Shown here in pieces: positions 36,139 to 47,958 of a stretch of 64,000 nt of DNA. Under the pieces are notes generated by a model. That model did no database searches and was not told the origin of the DNA. It worked only from the letters and a program-made list of their open reading frames with translations. This DNA is from Synanceia verrucosa (Eukaryota; Chordata; Actinopteri; Perciformes; Synanceiidae), in the NCBI GenBank assembly GCA_029721515.1, contig CM056550.1, positions 13,315,857 to 13,379,856 on the forward strand, written 5' to 3'. Made by a program: the position numbers and the translations under genes. Numbering within the stretch: the stretch's first letter is position 1; each line of letters begins with the position of its first letter.

Positions 36139-36523
36139 TTAACTCGTTGATAAGTTAAGTGCCGTGTTCCAGCATTTTTGGCCATTTTGAGTCATATTTG
36201 AAGAACCACAGAATATTTTGTACTATGTCTCTGAAAACAGTGAATGGCTCAAATGAAAGAAGAGACTCTCTATTTCATCATTTTTTGCTCTCTGATCTCG
36301 ATCGTCTCCACTTCCTGTTTTGATCTCTGTGGTGTATACCGTCTCTTTATGCTCTGACTAGAAATCCCAGAAGCCCTAACATTACTCACAGGCTGTGTGA
36401 GAGCGCCCTCTTGTGCCTGCTGCTGAAAAAACACTTTGACATAGCCTATATATACACGGCACTCAAGCATTGGATTTTAAACGACGTATAAATAGGCCAC
36501 TTCAAAGCCACTCTAAGTGTTAA
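36139..36523 (-). mobile_element. piggyBac-like MITE, copy 4
   Basis: TTAACTCGTTGA at the left end and a CTCTAAGTGTTAA right end put TTAA at both boundaries (36139-36142 and 36520-36523). An 8-bp TAAGTTAA insertion interrupts the left terminal repeat. About 110 bp present in copy 3 (the GTCCCATTCTTGTTTTATCA part) is deleted at about 36285. Confidence 0.75.
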
Positions 36524-36759
36524 GATGACTCAAGGGTTAACGAGACATGAAATCATAATTCTGAGATGTTATGTGAGTTTCAGGGTTTTTTCCATATTTT
36601 TTTCACATGAGGCATCATGTAAAAACTAACAGATATAAACCTTTTAACAGGCAAATAATGAGGGATATAAATGTGTATACATACAGATATAGATGTCATT
36701 TGTACAGAGTGGGAAAGCAAAATAATCTCTTGGTAATAAAATGTTTGACCCATATACAC

Positions 36760-38001
36760 TATATTGCCAAAAGTATTCGCTCACCTGCCTTGAGTCACAT
36801 ATGAACTTCAGTGACATCTCATTCCTCATCCATAGGGTTCAATATGACGTTGGTCCAACCTTTGCAGCTATAACAGCTTCAACTCTTCTGGGAAGGCTGT
36901 CCACAAGGTTTAGGAATGTGTTTATGGGAATTTTTGACCATTCTTCCAGAAGTGTATTTGTGAGGTCACACACTGATGTTGGATGAGAAGGCCTGGCTCT
37001 CAGTCTCTGCTCTAATTCATCCCAAAGGTGTTCTATCAGGTTGAGGTCAGGACTCTGTGCAGGCCAGTCAAGTTCATCCACACCAGACTCTGTCATCCAT
37101 GTCTTTATGGACCTTGCTTTGTGCACTGGTGCACAGTCATGTTGGAAGAGGAAGGGGCCAGCTCCAAACTGTTCCCACAAAGTTGGGAGCGTGGAATTGT
37201 CCAAAATGTCTTGGTATGCTGAAGCATTCAGAGTTCCTTTCACTGGAACTAAGGGGCCAAGCCCAGCTCCTGAAAAACAACCCCACACCATAATCCCCCC
37301 TCCACCAAACTTTACGCTTGGCACAATGCAGTCCAACAAGTATCGTTCTCCTGGCAACCACCAAACCCAGACTCGTCCATCAGATTGCCAGATGGAGAAG
37401 CATGATTCGTCACTCCAGAGAACACGTCTCCACTGCTCTAGAGTCCAGTGGCGGTGTGCTTTACACCACTGCATCCGACGCTTTGCTTTGCACTTGGTGA
37501 TGTATGGCTTGGATGCAGCTGCTCGGCCATGGAAACCCATTCCATGAAGCTCTCTGTGCACTGTTCTTGAGCTAATCTGAAGGCCACATGAAGTTTGGAA
37601 GTCTGTAGTGATTGACTCTGCAGAAAGTTGGTGACCTCTTCACACTATGTGCCTCAGCATCCGCTGATCCCGCTCCATCAGTTTACATGGTCTACCACTT
37701 CATGGCTGAGTTGCTGTCATTCCCAAACACTTCCACGTTCTTATAATACAGCTGACAGTTGACTGTGGAATATTTAGGAGCGAGGAAATTTCACGACTGG
37801 ATTTGTTGCACAGGTAGCATCCTATCACAGTTCCACACTGGAATTCACTGAGCTCCTGAGAGCGACCCATTCTTTCACAAATGTTTGTAAAAGCAGTCTG
37901 CATGCCTAGCTGCTTGATTTTATACACCTGTGGCCATGGAAGTGATTGGAACACCTGATTCTGATTATTTGGATGCGTGAGTGAATACTTTTGGCAATAT
38001 A
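36760..38001 (-). mobile_element. Full-length Tc1/mariner element (family B)
   Basis: Terminal inverted repeats of 25 bp, beginning TATATTGCCAAAAGTATTC, lie at 36760-36784 and 37977-38001 and differ at one position. The element is about 1.25 kb, the usual Tc1 size, and encloses one transposase gene on the minus strand. TA dinucleotides flank both ends, as Tc1 insertion requires, although the TATA-rich ends make the exact boundary uncertain by a few bases. Confidence 0.92.
36839..37870 (-). pseudogene. Tc1 transposase, 343-codon frame with two nonsense codons
   Basis: Tc1/mariner transposases bind their terminal repeats and move the element by a cut-and-paste DDE reaction at TA sites. The frame starts at MGRSQELSEF (ATG at 37868-37870) and ends at 36839; 343 codons is the normal family length. 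Codons 1-56 include the N-terminal helix-turn-helix (SREISSLLNIPQSTVSCIIR). TGA codons fall at 57 (37700-37702) and 77 (37640-37642); the frame is otherwise continuous. From codon 104 the catalytic domain is intact: Asp in WSDESCF, Asp in FLFQHDCAPVHKA, Glu in SPDLNLIEHLWDE, with 34 residues between the second and third (DD34E), plus the GGGGIMVWGCFS motif. Both stops sit where a CpG-type CGA arginine codon would be expected to decay to TGA, which is an inference. Inactive as it stands. Confidence 0.9.
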
Positions 38002-38004
38002 TAA

Positions 38005-39381
38005 CCACCTCCAATAGCATCAACAACTCCATCTTCAACCATAACTTTCATCAGCACCACTCTTCTCCATCAGGTTCAGTGAATGGAGATCTGAAAACAG
38101 CCTCTTACGTTTAGTGAACGCCTTTGATTGACAGAGCATCAAAGCAATGCAGCGTGAGCCATATCCTCGGCCGATCATGATGCTTGGCTGGGCAACAATC
38201 TGCCAAGTAAACATGCATGTAATCAAGCAGCCAATAAATACACCAGAGTAGTACAACAAGAATGTTCACACAGTTCATGTGGATCCCAAAAAGCTCCAAC
38301 AGCTCTGCCAATCCCAATGGGCTCTGGGAGAGGGTACAACAGGGAAATGGCCATGTTCCAGTTAATTGAAGAGGACTTGATTTCTGCACCGTAGAGCCAG
38401 AACGCTGAGCTTATTATGCAACCATGTGGATCCAACACTTGAAGCTGGTGCAGAGTGATATCACACATTTGAAGAGAGGCTCCTTCTTGCTGTAGTCCAG
38501 CTTGTTTGCAGAGGTGTGAACTTAATTTCTTGAGGGCTTTGCAAGCCGTCTGATTTTACTATCTTGTACAAGCAAACACAAAAACACACACTCAGGATAC
38601 ACACACACACACAAAGCATTATTCTTTTATGTATCTTGGAAGAATGAACAAGAGGTCAGCAGATATAAATCTTTCAGAGACTTAGATGAATTAAGATCAG
38701 CATAAAATCACTGATCCTAATTGAATGGCATGTATTTTATGATGTATAGCACTTTATTATGTTGCTGAATCACTGAAGAAACAAGGCTAGTCTGCGTGGT
38801 TTAATAGATCCTGTAAACATAATTCTTTCCCATGTGATAAGAGGACTAATAAACCTTTCCAAGGAAATGACGCTGACATGAAGTCATGCCATTCCTCTCA
38901 GCTGCTCTAATGACAGCATCAAGTATTCTGTAAGATGAAACAGCCAACAACAACAGCAATAGCCTCTATTTTTTATTATCTCTTCTGACTAAACTAGTAT
39001 TGAGTGCATCTTTAAGTGTCAGAATCTATTCTAAAAGAGCTGATTTGTGTGTTTTTTCTTCCCCCTTGAATGACAGATTCAGTGTAACATCTCTTTTACG
39101 ATAAAACAGCGAGGCTGTAGCCCAGTGGAAGAATCCACAGCCTTGTCCATGTCCATTCATCCAGACCAGTGCCCATTCTTGACAGTTCTACTTTGGTCTT
39201 TTTCAGCCCTGTTATTTTGATCTATGTATGGAGACCGCTTAAGCCAGAGGATTCAAACCAAGAGAGCCCAAGACATCTCAGACTGTTATTACAGTCACAC
39301 AGTGTGCCCAAGCATCACAAGTCCACCTTTACAATAAAACCATTTAATTCCACTTTTCACGGTTTCTGGTTGTTTATCATA
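38005..39381. other. Non-coding sequence, no gene seen
   Basis: A degenerate A-box-like piece (GGCTGTAGCCCAGTGG at 39112-39127) hints at another SINE fragment, but no B box follows. Frames up to 92 codons have no motif. Confidence 0.35.
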
Positions 39382-40489
39382 TATATAGAGGTGTTACCTG
39401 TGGTAATACCAGCTCTATAGAGTGTTTACGGTGTTACCTGTGGTAATATCAGCTCTATAGAGTGTTTCTATAGAGTGTTTACGGTGTTACCTGTGGTAAT
39501 ACCGGCTCTATAGAGTGTTTACGTTGTTACCTATGGTAATACCAGCTCTATAGAGTGTTTACAGTGTTATCTGTGGTAATACCAGCTCTATAGAGTGTTT
39601 ACGTTGTTACCTGTGGTAATACCAGCTCTATAGAGTGTTTACGGTGTTACCTGTGGTAATACCAGCTCTATAGAGTGTTTCTATAGAGTGTTTACGGTGT
39701 TACCTGTGGTAATACTGGCTCTATAGAGTGTTTACGTTGTTACCTATGGTAATACCAGCTCTATAGAGTGTTTACGGTGTTACCTGTGGTAATACCAGCT
39801 CTATAGAGTGTTTACGTTGTTACCTGTGGAAATACCAGCTCTATAGAGTGTTTACGGTGTTACCTGTGGTAATACCAGCCCTATAGAGTGTTTACGTTGT
39901 TACCTGTGGTAATACCAGCTCTATAGAGTGTTTACGTTGTTACCCGTGGTAATACCAGCTCTATAGAGTGTTTACGGTGTTACCCTTAGTAATATCAGCG
40001 TAAATTTACGGTGTTACCCGTGGTAATACCAGCTCTATAGAGTGTTTACGGCGTTACCCGTGGTAATACCAGCTCTATAGAGTGTTTACGGCGTTACCTG
40101 TGGTAATACCAGCTTTATAGAGTGTTTACGGCGTTACCTGTGGTAATACCATCTCTGTAGAGTGTTTACGGCGTTACCTGTGGTAAGATGGTTTTATCTA
40201 TAGTAATACCAGCCCTATAGAGTGTTAAGGGTGTTACATGTGGTAATACCAGCTTTACAGTGTTTAGAGTGGAGTGTTTACGGCGTTACCTGTGGTAAGA
40301 TGGTTTTATCTATAGTAATACCAGCCCTATAGAGTGTTAAGGGTGTTACATGTGGTAATACCAGCTTTACAGTGTTTAGAGTGTGTTACCTATGGTAATA
40401 CCAGCCCTACAGAGTGTTGAAGGTGTTAGCTGTGGTAATACCAGCTCTATAGAGTGCTTAGATGGTTTTACCTTTGGTAATACCATCCA
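39382..40489 (+). repeat. 40-bp satellite array, left block
   Basis: Head-to-tail units of about 40 bp with the core GTTACCTGTGGTAATACCAG and CTCTATAGAGTGTTTACG. In this block most units carry the GTTTACGGT or GTTTACGTT variant. A 213-bp subrepeat (unit with GTGTTTCTATAGAGTG at 39462 and 39675) and a local duplication near 40188-40330 are visible. All units share one orientation with the blocks to the right. Confidence 0.95.
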
Positions 40490-41162
40490 TGTGAGAGCAC
40501 CGTTACAGGTTATTTTTATATTCATATAAAGTGTTTACTGTATATTTGTGGTTGGGCTATGCTTGAATTAATGATAGTTAAACAATTTAACACTAAGATT
40601 TACGACAATTGCAGTAAAGCACGTTTTGGTTTACGGCAGTGTTTGCTGGTTCACTGCAGTTGGTTAGAATAACCAGGAGGACAACCACGCTGCATTACAA
40701 CGAATGGACACAAGGTAATTTGCTGCCGTGGATTGAAACAAGTTTTTGACCGTACAACTGTTGTACAACTGACATTAGTACTGAAAAATTAAGTGTAGGT
40801 GGTGGAGTTAATTTTCCTGGTATTGGACCAGACTTTGTTTATGTTTTCGTTATTTTTGCTTGTCTACAAATAAAGTACTTAACTTTTCATCTGCCTCCTG
40901 CAGAATACTTCAAGAAACACTTAAGTGGATTACTACGAGTCAACAAACTATGCTAGCAAATTAAGTGGCCTGAAGAGGAACATTTGGAAAACGGCGATTG
41001 CATTAAGTCAAAAACTTTCAAACCAACGGATTACTGTGGACAGTAACGTCACAATACGGGACCGGACTAATTACTGGAATCAGCAGACAGCCCACTCGGG
41101 ACCTGCAGGCTAAGCAAGGAGTGAGACGTTGGATCACTCTACCATGCGGTAAATATAGTGAA
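40490..41162 (+). mobile_element. Duplicated BEL/Pao LTR plus leader fragment
   Basis: 40490-41002 is an LTR (TGTGAGAGCACC ... GGCGATTGCA) almost identical to the 5' LTR at 42856-43364. 41003-41162 is the untranslated leader that follows the 5' LTR. It then breaks off into satellite. Its upstream satellite flank (from about 40298) is also the same as that of the 5' LTR at a constant offset of 2366 bp. It is therefore a duplicated piece of the locus rather than a solo LTR from independent insertion. A 62-codon frame at 40925-41113 spans LTR and leader in both copies but is not in the 3' LTR. Confidence 0.9.
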
Positions 41163-42855
41163 GCCCTATAGAGTGTTGAGGGTGTTACCTGTGATAATAC
41201 CAGCCCTATAGAGTGTTGAGGGTATATCAGCTCTAAAGAGTGTTTACGGTGTTATCTGTGGTAATACCCGCCCTATAGAGTGTTTACGTTGTTATCTGTG
41301 GTAATACCAGCTCTATAGAGTGTTTACGGTGTTACCTGTGGTAATACCAGCCCTATAGAGTGTTTACGGTGTTACCTATGGTAATACCAGCTCTATAGAG
41401 TGTTGAGGGTGTTATCTGTGATAATACCAGCTCTATAGAGTGTTGAAGGTGTTACCTATGATAATACCAGCCGAATAGAGTGTTTACGTTGTTACCTATT
41501 GTAATATCAGCTCTACAGAGTGTTTAGAGGGTTGTATCTATGTAATGCCATCTATATGGAGTGTTTAAGGTGTTACCTATGGTAATACCAGCCCTATAGA
41601 GTGTTGAAGGTGTTACCTATGGTAATACCAGCCCTATAGAGTTTTGAGGGTAATACCAGCCCTATAGAATGTTGAGGGTGTTACCTGTGGTAATACTAGC
41701 CCTATAGAGTGTTGAGGGTGTTACCTATGGTAATACCAGCTCTATAGAGTGTTTAGAGGGTTTTATCTATGGTAATGCCATCTATATATAGTATTGAGGG
41801 TGTTACTTATGGTAATACCAGCCCTACAGAGTGTTGAGGGTGTTACCTATGGTAATACCAGCCCTATAGAGTGTTGAGGGTGTTACCTGTGATAATACCA
41901 GCCCTATAGAGTGTTGAGGGTATATCAGCTCTAAAGAGTGTTTACGGTGTTATCTGTGGTAATACCCGCCCTATAGAGTGTTTACAGTGTTATCTGTGGT
42001 AATACCAGCTCTATAGAGTGTTTACGGTGTTGCCTGTGGTAATACCAGCTCTATAGAGTGTTTACGGTGTTGCCTGTGGTAATACCAGCTCTATAGAGTG
42101 TTTACGGTGTTACCTGTGGTAATACCAGCTCTATAGAGTGTTTACGGTGTTACCTGTGGTAATACCAGCCCTATAGAGTGTTGAGGGTGTTACCTGTGGT
42201 GATACCAGCCCTATAGAGTGTTGAGGGTGTTACCTATCGTAATACCAGCTCTATAGAGTGTTGAGGGTGTTACCTATGGTAATACCAGCCCTGTAGAGTG
42301 TTGAGGGTGTTACCTATGGTGATACCAGCCCTATAGAGTGTTGAGGGTGTTACCTATTGTAATACCAGCCCTATAGAGTGTTGAAGGTGTTACCTGTGAT
42401 AATACCAGCCATATAGAGTGTTGAGGGTGTTACCTATGGTAATACCAGCTCTATAGAGTGTTGAGGGTGTTACCTATGGTAATACCAGCTCTATAGAGTG
42501 TTGAGGGTGTTACCTATGGTGATACCAGCCCTATAGAGTGTTGAGGGTGTTACCTATTGTAATACCAGCCCTATAGAGTGTTGAAGGTGTTACCTGGGGT
42601 AATACCAGCCATATAGAGTGTTGGGGGTGTTACCTATGGTAATACCAGCCCTATAGAATGTTTAGATGGTTTTATCTATAGTAATACCAGCCCTATAGAG
42701 TGTTAAGGGTGTTACATGTGGTAATACCAGCTTTACAGTGTTTAGAGTGTGTTACCTATGGTAATACCAGCCCTACAGAGTGTTGAAGGTGTTAGCTGTG
42801 GTAATACCAGCTCTATAGAGTGCTTAGATGGTTTTACCTTTGGTAATACCATCCA
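41163..42855 (+). repeat. 40-bp satellite array, middle block
   Basis: Same satellite, with units of GAGGGTGTTACCTATGGTAA type predominating. A truncated unit (GGGTATATCAGCTCTAAAGAG) occurs at 41220 and again at 41918 with the same neighbours, showing a roughly 700-bp duplicated segment. Ends in ATACCATCCA directly at the 5' LTR. Confidence 0.95.
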
Positions 42856-43364
42856 TGTGAGAGCACCGTTACAGGTTATTTTTATATTCATATAAAGTGT
42901 TTACTGTATATTTGTGGTTGGGCTATGCTTGAATTAATGATAGTTAAACAATTTAACACTAAGATTTACGACAATTGCAGTAAAGCACGTTTTGGTTTAC
43001 GGCAGTGTTTGCTGGTTCACTGCAGTTGGTTAGAATAACCAGGAGGACAACCACGCGTACAACGAATGGACACAAGGTAATTTGCTGCCGTGGATTGAAA
43101 CAAGTTTTTGACCGTACAACTGTTGTACAACTGACATTAGTACTGAAAAATTAAGTGTAGGTGGTGGAGTTAATTTTCCTGGTATTGGACCAGACTTTGT
43201 TTATGTTTTCGTTATTTTTGCTTGTCTACAAATAAAGTACTTAACTTTTCATCTGCCTCCTGCAGAATACTTCAAGAAACACTTAAGTGGATTACTACGA
43301 GTCAACAAACTATGCTAGCAAATTAAGTGGCCTGAAGAGGAACATTTGGAAAACGGCGATTGCA
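42856..43364 (+). repeat. 5' LTR of the BEL/Pao element
   Basis: 509 bp. Compared by eye with the 3' LTR there are roughly 15 substitutions and two small length changes, including a 6-bp TTTGTG duplication in the 3' copy. AATAAAG near 43230 is a possible polyadenylation signal. Confidence 0.92.
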
Positions 43365-43637
43365 TTAAGTCAAAAACTTTCAAACCAACGGATTACTGTG
43401 GACAGTAACGTCACAATACGGGACCAGACTAATTACTGGAATCAGCAGACAGCCCACTCGGGACCTGCAGGCTAAGCAAGGAGTGAGACGTTGGATCACT
43501 CTACCATGCGGTAAATATAGTGAAACCGTCTGCAAGTTACTTGTCATGTTTTTTCGAGTTGAAATTTTACCAAGGTTCAAGCTACTGCATAGCTGAAATT
43601 GACGCATTTCCATGAGTTAATTGGATCCGTCTAAATA

Positions 43638-44471
43638 ATGGAGGACGAAAACGCTGACAAGGATGCCAAGGATGCAGTTGCAGATGACGCACACAAGAGG
43701 GCAGTCAAACACACTGAAAGCTATGTGGAAGAGCTGCTGTATCAGCACTCAAATGGGAGGAGAGGAAAACTGAGACAAATGATTGCAAAATCTAACGAAA
43801 TGGAGCATTTGATGGAAAATGAGCTTAACGTGAAGACAGTGAAGACAAAACTGAAAGCACTCAAAACAACATTTGAGGAGTTTAAAGAAAGCAACATCTC
43901 TGTTCTGCTTTATCTCAATGAAGAAGAAAAAAGCACAGACCAAGATTTCTGGTTCAAGCCTAAGGAAGTCAGATTCCAGGAATTTATTGAAAAGGCGGCC
44001 ATGTGGATCAAAAATGTCGAACTTCAAAAGGAAAAGTCTCAAACATGTGAAGATGAAGTAACTCAGTGGGACAGTGTGTCTATGGTGGCACCATCTAAAG
44101 TTTCAAAGGCAAGCAGTGGACGATCCACTGCATCAGCATGTTTAAGGGAAGAAGCTACCCGAGCAGCTCTTGAAGCTAAGGCCGCCAACCTAAAACAAAA
44201 ACAAGCTTTAGCATTAAAGGAAGCTGAGATTCAAGCAGAAAAGGAGTTATTGGAAGTTCAAATGGCTTTAGCAGAAGTCAGTTCTAAAATCAAGATTTAT
44301 GAAGGATATGATGCAGAGGCAAAAGGTGATGCAATGAATGAATATGCTGCTGGGACACACACACCACATCCTCCCATAAAGAAGGAAAGGCACAACTCCC
44401 AAATACGTCACTTCCAGCCACTGGAGCTATTCCTACATCTTCTGGAGCTGTACCTAAAGTGTCAAAGGTAG
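43638..44471 (+). pseudogene. BEL/Pao gag, N-terminal part
   Basis: First coding segment of the element, starting at the ATG at 43638 (ATAATGG, A at -3) about 270 bp after the 5' LTR. Gag forms the particle in which the RNA is copied. The 277-residue frame has an acidic N-terminus, a basic stretch at residues 41-50 and a long Ala/Lys/Glu-rich helix at 171-222 (AALEAKAANLKQKQALALKE) that looks like a coiled coil. The reading frame departs from the next segment near 44390-44470: the last 40 residues read as unrelated Leu-rich sequence, and the following domain continues in another frame. Decayed copy. Confidence 0.8.
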
Positions 44472-44530
44472 AACATTCAGGTGTTGCATCCTCAGGAGCC
44501 ACCCAGAAATGAAGTGCTTCTGCAACGGAC

Positions 44531-46036
44531 ATGTGCAAAGTGTTGCAGCAACAGGCTGACATTACAGAGATGCTGGTAAAAAATCAACTGATGGCTCGTT
44601 TGCCACAACGTGATGTTCCTGTCTTCTGTGGTGACCCTCTGGACTTCAGGTCCTTCCTAAAGGCATTTGAGCACACAGTGGACTCTAAAGCAGACAATAG
44701 TGCAGATAAGATGTACTTCCTTGAACAATATACAAGAGGTGAGCCACGTGATCTTGTTAAAAGCTGCCAGCATATGCCCCCAGATCGTGGCTATGTGACA
44801 GCTATGCACCTACTGGAAGACCGCTATGGCAACAAACTGAAAATTGCCACAGCACTTATGGACAAGATGTTCAAGTGGCCGCAAATAAAATCAGAAGATG
44901 CACAGGCACTCAATAGCTTCTCACTCTTCCCTGTGAGTTGCCGTAATGTCCTGGAAGATGTGGACTATATGGACGAACTAGATAATCCAACAAATATGAG
45001 AATTATCATCTCGAAATTGCCCTACAAAATCAGAGAAAGGTGGAGGGCATGTGCATTTGAGATTCAGGACAGGGATCGCAGGAGGGTGAAATTTGCAGAC
45101 CTGGTCGTCTTTGTGGATAGACAAGCAAAGATCACTGCAGACCCTCTTTTTGGTGATTTGCAAGGCCCCACACCAGAAAAGGAGAAAAGGACATCCTCGA
45201 TGAACAAAACTGCCAAGAAAGAGAAAGTAAAAGGAAGCAGCTTTGCTACTTATGTAACTGCTCAAAGGGAGAAAGAAAGCGACAAGTACAAGACAAAGAG
45301 TGATAGGACACCTAGCAATGTCGCCTTCACCAAGCCGTGTCTCTGTTGCAAGAGAAATCACACACTTGTAGAGTGCAACCAGGTAGCAGAAAAGGCTCAT
45401 AAAGACAAGTTGGATTTCATAAGAAAACCTGGTCTCTGCTTTGGATGTCTAATAAAAGGACATTTAAGTAAGGACTACAAAAAGAAATTGGCATGTGAAG
45501 TATGTTTAGAAAAACATCCAACCATGTTACACATTCCCAGAAAGGAGAATGCTTCTGAACAGGCAAGTGCAGACAGCCAAGAGGAGGCCAGATCAGAGCA
45601 GACAGTGGTCTCAAGTGCTCTTGTACACGTAAAGCAGGAAGAAACTACCTGTACTGGGGCCGGAGAAAAGTGTGTTCTTGCCATATTACCTGTGTGTGTC
45701 AAGTCAACAAAAGGAAGCAAAATTGTGGAAACATATGCATTTGTGGATCCCGGGAGCTCTGCCACATTTTGCACAGACTCTGTAGCGCGAGAGCTAAATC
45801 TTCAAGGAAAAGGAACTGAGCTTGTCTTAACCACAATGAGCTCAACCGAGCAAGTGAAAAGTTGCCTTCTCAGCGACTTGGAAGTTTGTGGACTTGAGGA
45901 AAATAACTTCATTAGCTTGCCAAAGGTCTACACCCAAAAAACCATCCCAGTGACAAGAAAAAACATACCCACACAACAGGACATTGATAAATGGTCGTAT
46001 CTACAGGAAGTAAAACTGCCATGCATCAATGCTTAA
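44531..46036 (+). pseudogene. BEL/Pao gag C-terminus and aspartic protease
   Basis: The 501-codon frame continues the polyprotein. Residues about 30-200 match the DUF1759-type gag domain of BEL/Pao elements (FCGDPLDFRSFLKAFEHTV, then LLEDRYGN). Residues 268-335 hold the nucleic-acid-binding Cys/His clusters. The CFGCLIKGHLSKDY knuckle (C303, C306, H311) has Tyr at 316 where the fourth Cys should be. Residues about 395-470 are the DUF1758-type retroviral-like protease, with the catalytic Asp in FVDPGSSATF (D406). A TGA lies in the same frame just upstream near 44509, and the segment ends at a TAA (46034-46036) in the middle of the protease-to-RT linker. The ATG at 44531 is therefore just the first Met after a stop, not a real start. 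Confidence 0.85.
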
Positions 46037-46057
46037 ATAGGGCTTCTCATTGGAAAT

Positions 46058-47026
46058 GTGCATAAAGCATTCGAACCATGGAAAGTTCTCCACAGTCAAA
46101 ACAATGGGCCCTATGCTGTTAAAACAATCCTTGGATGGACTGTAAATGGCCCTTTAAGAGAGCAAAACAGTGGAGTGGATGACAGTGAACAAGTCACAGT
46201 TAACAGAATTTCTGTGGAAACAGTGGAAAATCTGCTCATACAGCAATACAACATTGATTTTCCTGAGCACAGCTGCAATGACAAACTGGAAATGTCACAA
46301 GAGGACAAGCAGTTCATCAACTCTGTATCCAGTTCAGTGCATCATGTCGATGGACATTATGACATCAACATGCCCACCAAAAGGTCACCAGTCAGTTTGC
46401 CAAATGACAGAAACGCTGCAGTACAGCGAGCGCTAACTCTCAAGAAGAAACTCATCAAATATCCTGCTTTCCACCAGGAATACAAGGACTATATGAGTAA
46501 ACTAATAAAAGCAGGCTATGCGGTGAAGGTGCCAGAAACGCAGCTGAAACAGCAGGACGGAAAGGTGTGGCACATTCTGCATCATGGGGTGTACCACCCA
46601 CAAAAAGGGACATTTCGCGCAGTATTTGACTGTGCTGCAAGCTTTCAAGGAACCTCACTCAAAAAAGAGTTACTTCAGGGTCCAGCCCTGTCTAACACTC
46701 TTATTGGCGTACTGACACGATTTAGACAGGATCATGCTGCACTCATGGCAGATATTACAGCCATGTACCATCAAGTAAGAGTGCCAGAAGATGACACAGA
46801 TCTGCTGCGTTTCCTGTGGTGGCCGGGAGGGGACCTCACACAGGAAGTTGAAGAGTACAAAATGGTTGTTCACCTGTTTGGTGCAACCTCTTCACCGAGC
46901 TGCGCCATATTTGCTTTGCGGAGGACAGCAGAAGAGAACAGAACCAGATCTTCACCTGAAGCTGTGGAAACAGTTCTCAGGAATTTTTACGTCGATGACT
47001 GTCAGTCAGCACAACACCGAAAGTGA
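46058..47026 (+). pseudogene. BEL/Pao reverse transcriptase
   Basis: Reverse transcriptase copies the element's RNA into DNA. This 322-codon segment is in the same frame as the preceding one, separated only by the TAA at 46034. It has the BEL/Pao motif order: WHILHHGVYHP, FDCAASFQGTSL, LQGPALSNTLIGVLTRFR, the first catalytic Asp in MADITAMYHQV, FLWWPGG, FGATSSPSCA, and the YVDD catalytic pair close to the end. The frame is lost within a few codons after YVDD (about 47000-47025) by a small indel. It continues in another frame to 47258 with ALGKDLVALCASGGFHLTKW, then a TGA, and is followed by VVSSIYDPLGFLAPVVL, a signature of the family. A second frameshift lies near 47340. Confidence 0.88.
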
Positions 47027-47464
47027 AGCCATTGCTCTGGGCAAGGATCTTGTGGCATTGTGTGCCTCAGGTGGTTTCCACCTCACAAAATGGGCAAGTA
47101 ATAGCCGTGCGTTTTTAATGACAGTACCAGAGAGTGAGCGAGCTAAGGAAATTAAAGACTTGGACCTGACAAAAGATGCCCTTCCAGTGGAAAGAGCATT
47201 GGGAGTGCTCTGGCGCACAGAGTCGGACAGTTTTAAGGTCAAAGTCAACCTCAGCTGAAAAGCGGTCACAAGGAGAAGAGTGTTATCTGTAGTGAGCTCC
47301 ATATATGACCCGCTGGGATTCCTTGCTCCAGTTGTACTTCCCCAAAGAACTTCCTACAACAACTATGCAAGGAAAAACTGACATGGGATGAGGAAATTCC
47401 CGACAAACTGGCACAATACTGGAACACATGGATAACTCAGCTGTCACAGCTATCCAACTTTCGT

Positions 47465-47896
47465 GTGAGGAGATGTATAAAGCCCGAGAGATTTGGATCC
47501 ATCGCATCTGTGGAATTGCACCATTTTTCAGATGCCAGCGAGAGCGGCTATGGAACCGTGTCCTTTTTGAAGGTGACAAACAGTCATGGCGAAGTGCATT
47601 GTGCTTTCATGATGGGAAAGGCACGCGTGGCTCCCCTCAAGCAAACGACTATCCCACGCATGGAACTGTCAGCCGCTGTGGTATCCGTGAAAATGGATGC
47701 TCTTCTGAGGAGGGAGCTTCAGCTGGAGCTAAAGCACTCAGCGTTTTGGACAGATAGCACTGCCGTGCTAAAATATATTGGCAATGAGACACTGAGACTG
47801 AAAACCTTTGTTGCTAACAGGGTTGCCATCATCAAAGAAGCAACAAAAGTGGAACGATGGCGATACGTCAAGACAACAGATAACCCAGCTGACTGA
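47465..47896 (+). pseudogene. BEL/Pao RNase H
   Basis: RNase H removes the RNA strand during reverse transcription. The open segment keeps the expected acidic residues in order: Asp in HHFSDASESGYG, Glu in IPRMELSAAVVS, Asp in FWTDSTAVLKYI, and NPAD at the end. Upstream sequence in the same frame back to about 47350 (WNTWITQLSQLSNFRV) also belongs to it. A TGA at 47894-47896 falls immediately after NPAD, where the family continues with an ASRG motif; ASRG is indeed read right after the stop. The next 60 bp are short of what usually links RNase H to integrase, so a deletion is likely. Confidence 0.85.
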
Positions 47897-47958
47897 GCTT
47901 CACGTGGACTTACTCCAGAGCAGTTCATGACCAGAGCTGTATTAAAGGACCATCAGTT

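Noticed and set aside
40925..41113. 62-codon frame preserved in two LTR-leader copies (also 43287-43475)
   Set aside because: The copies are recent duplicates, so conservation means little. The frame crosses the LTR end and is absent from the 3' LTR.
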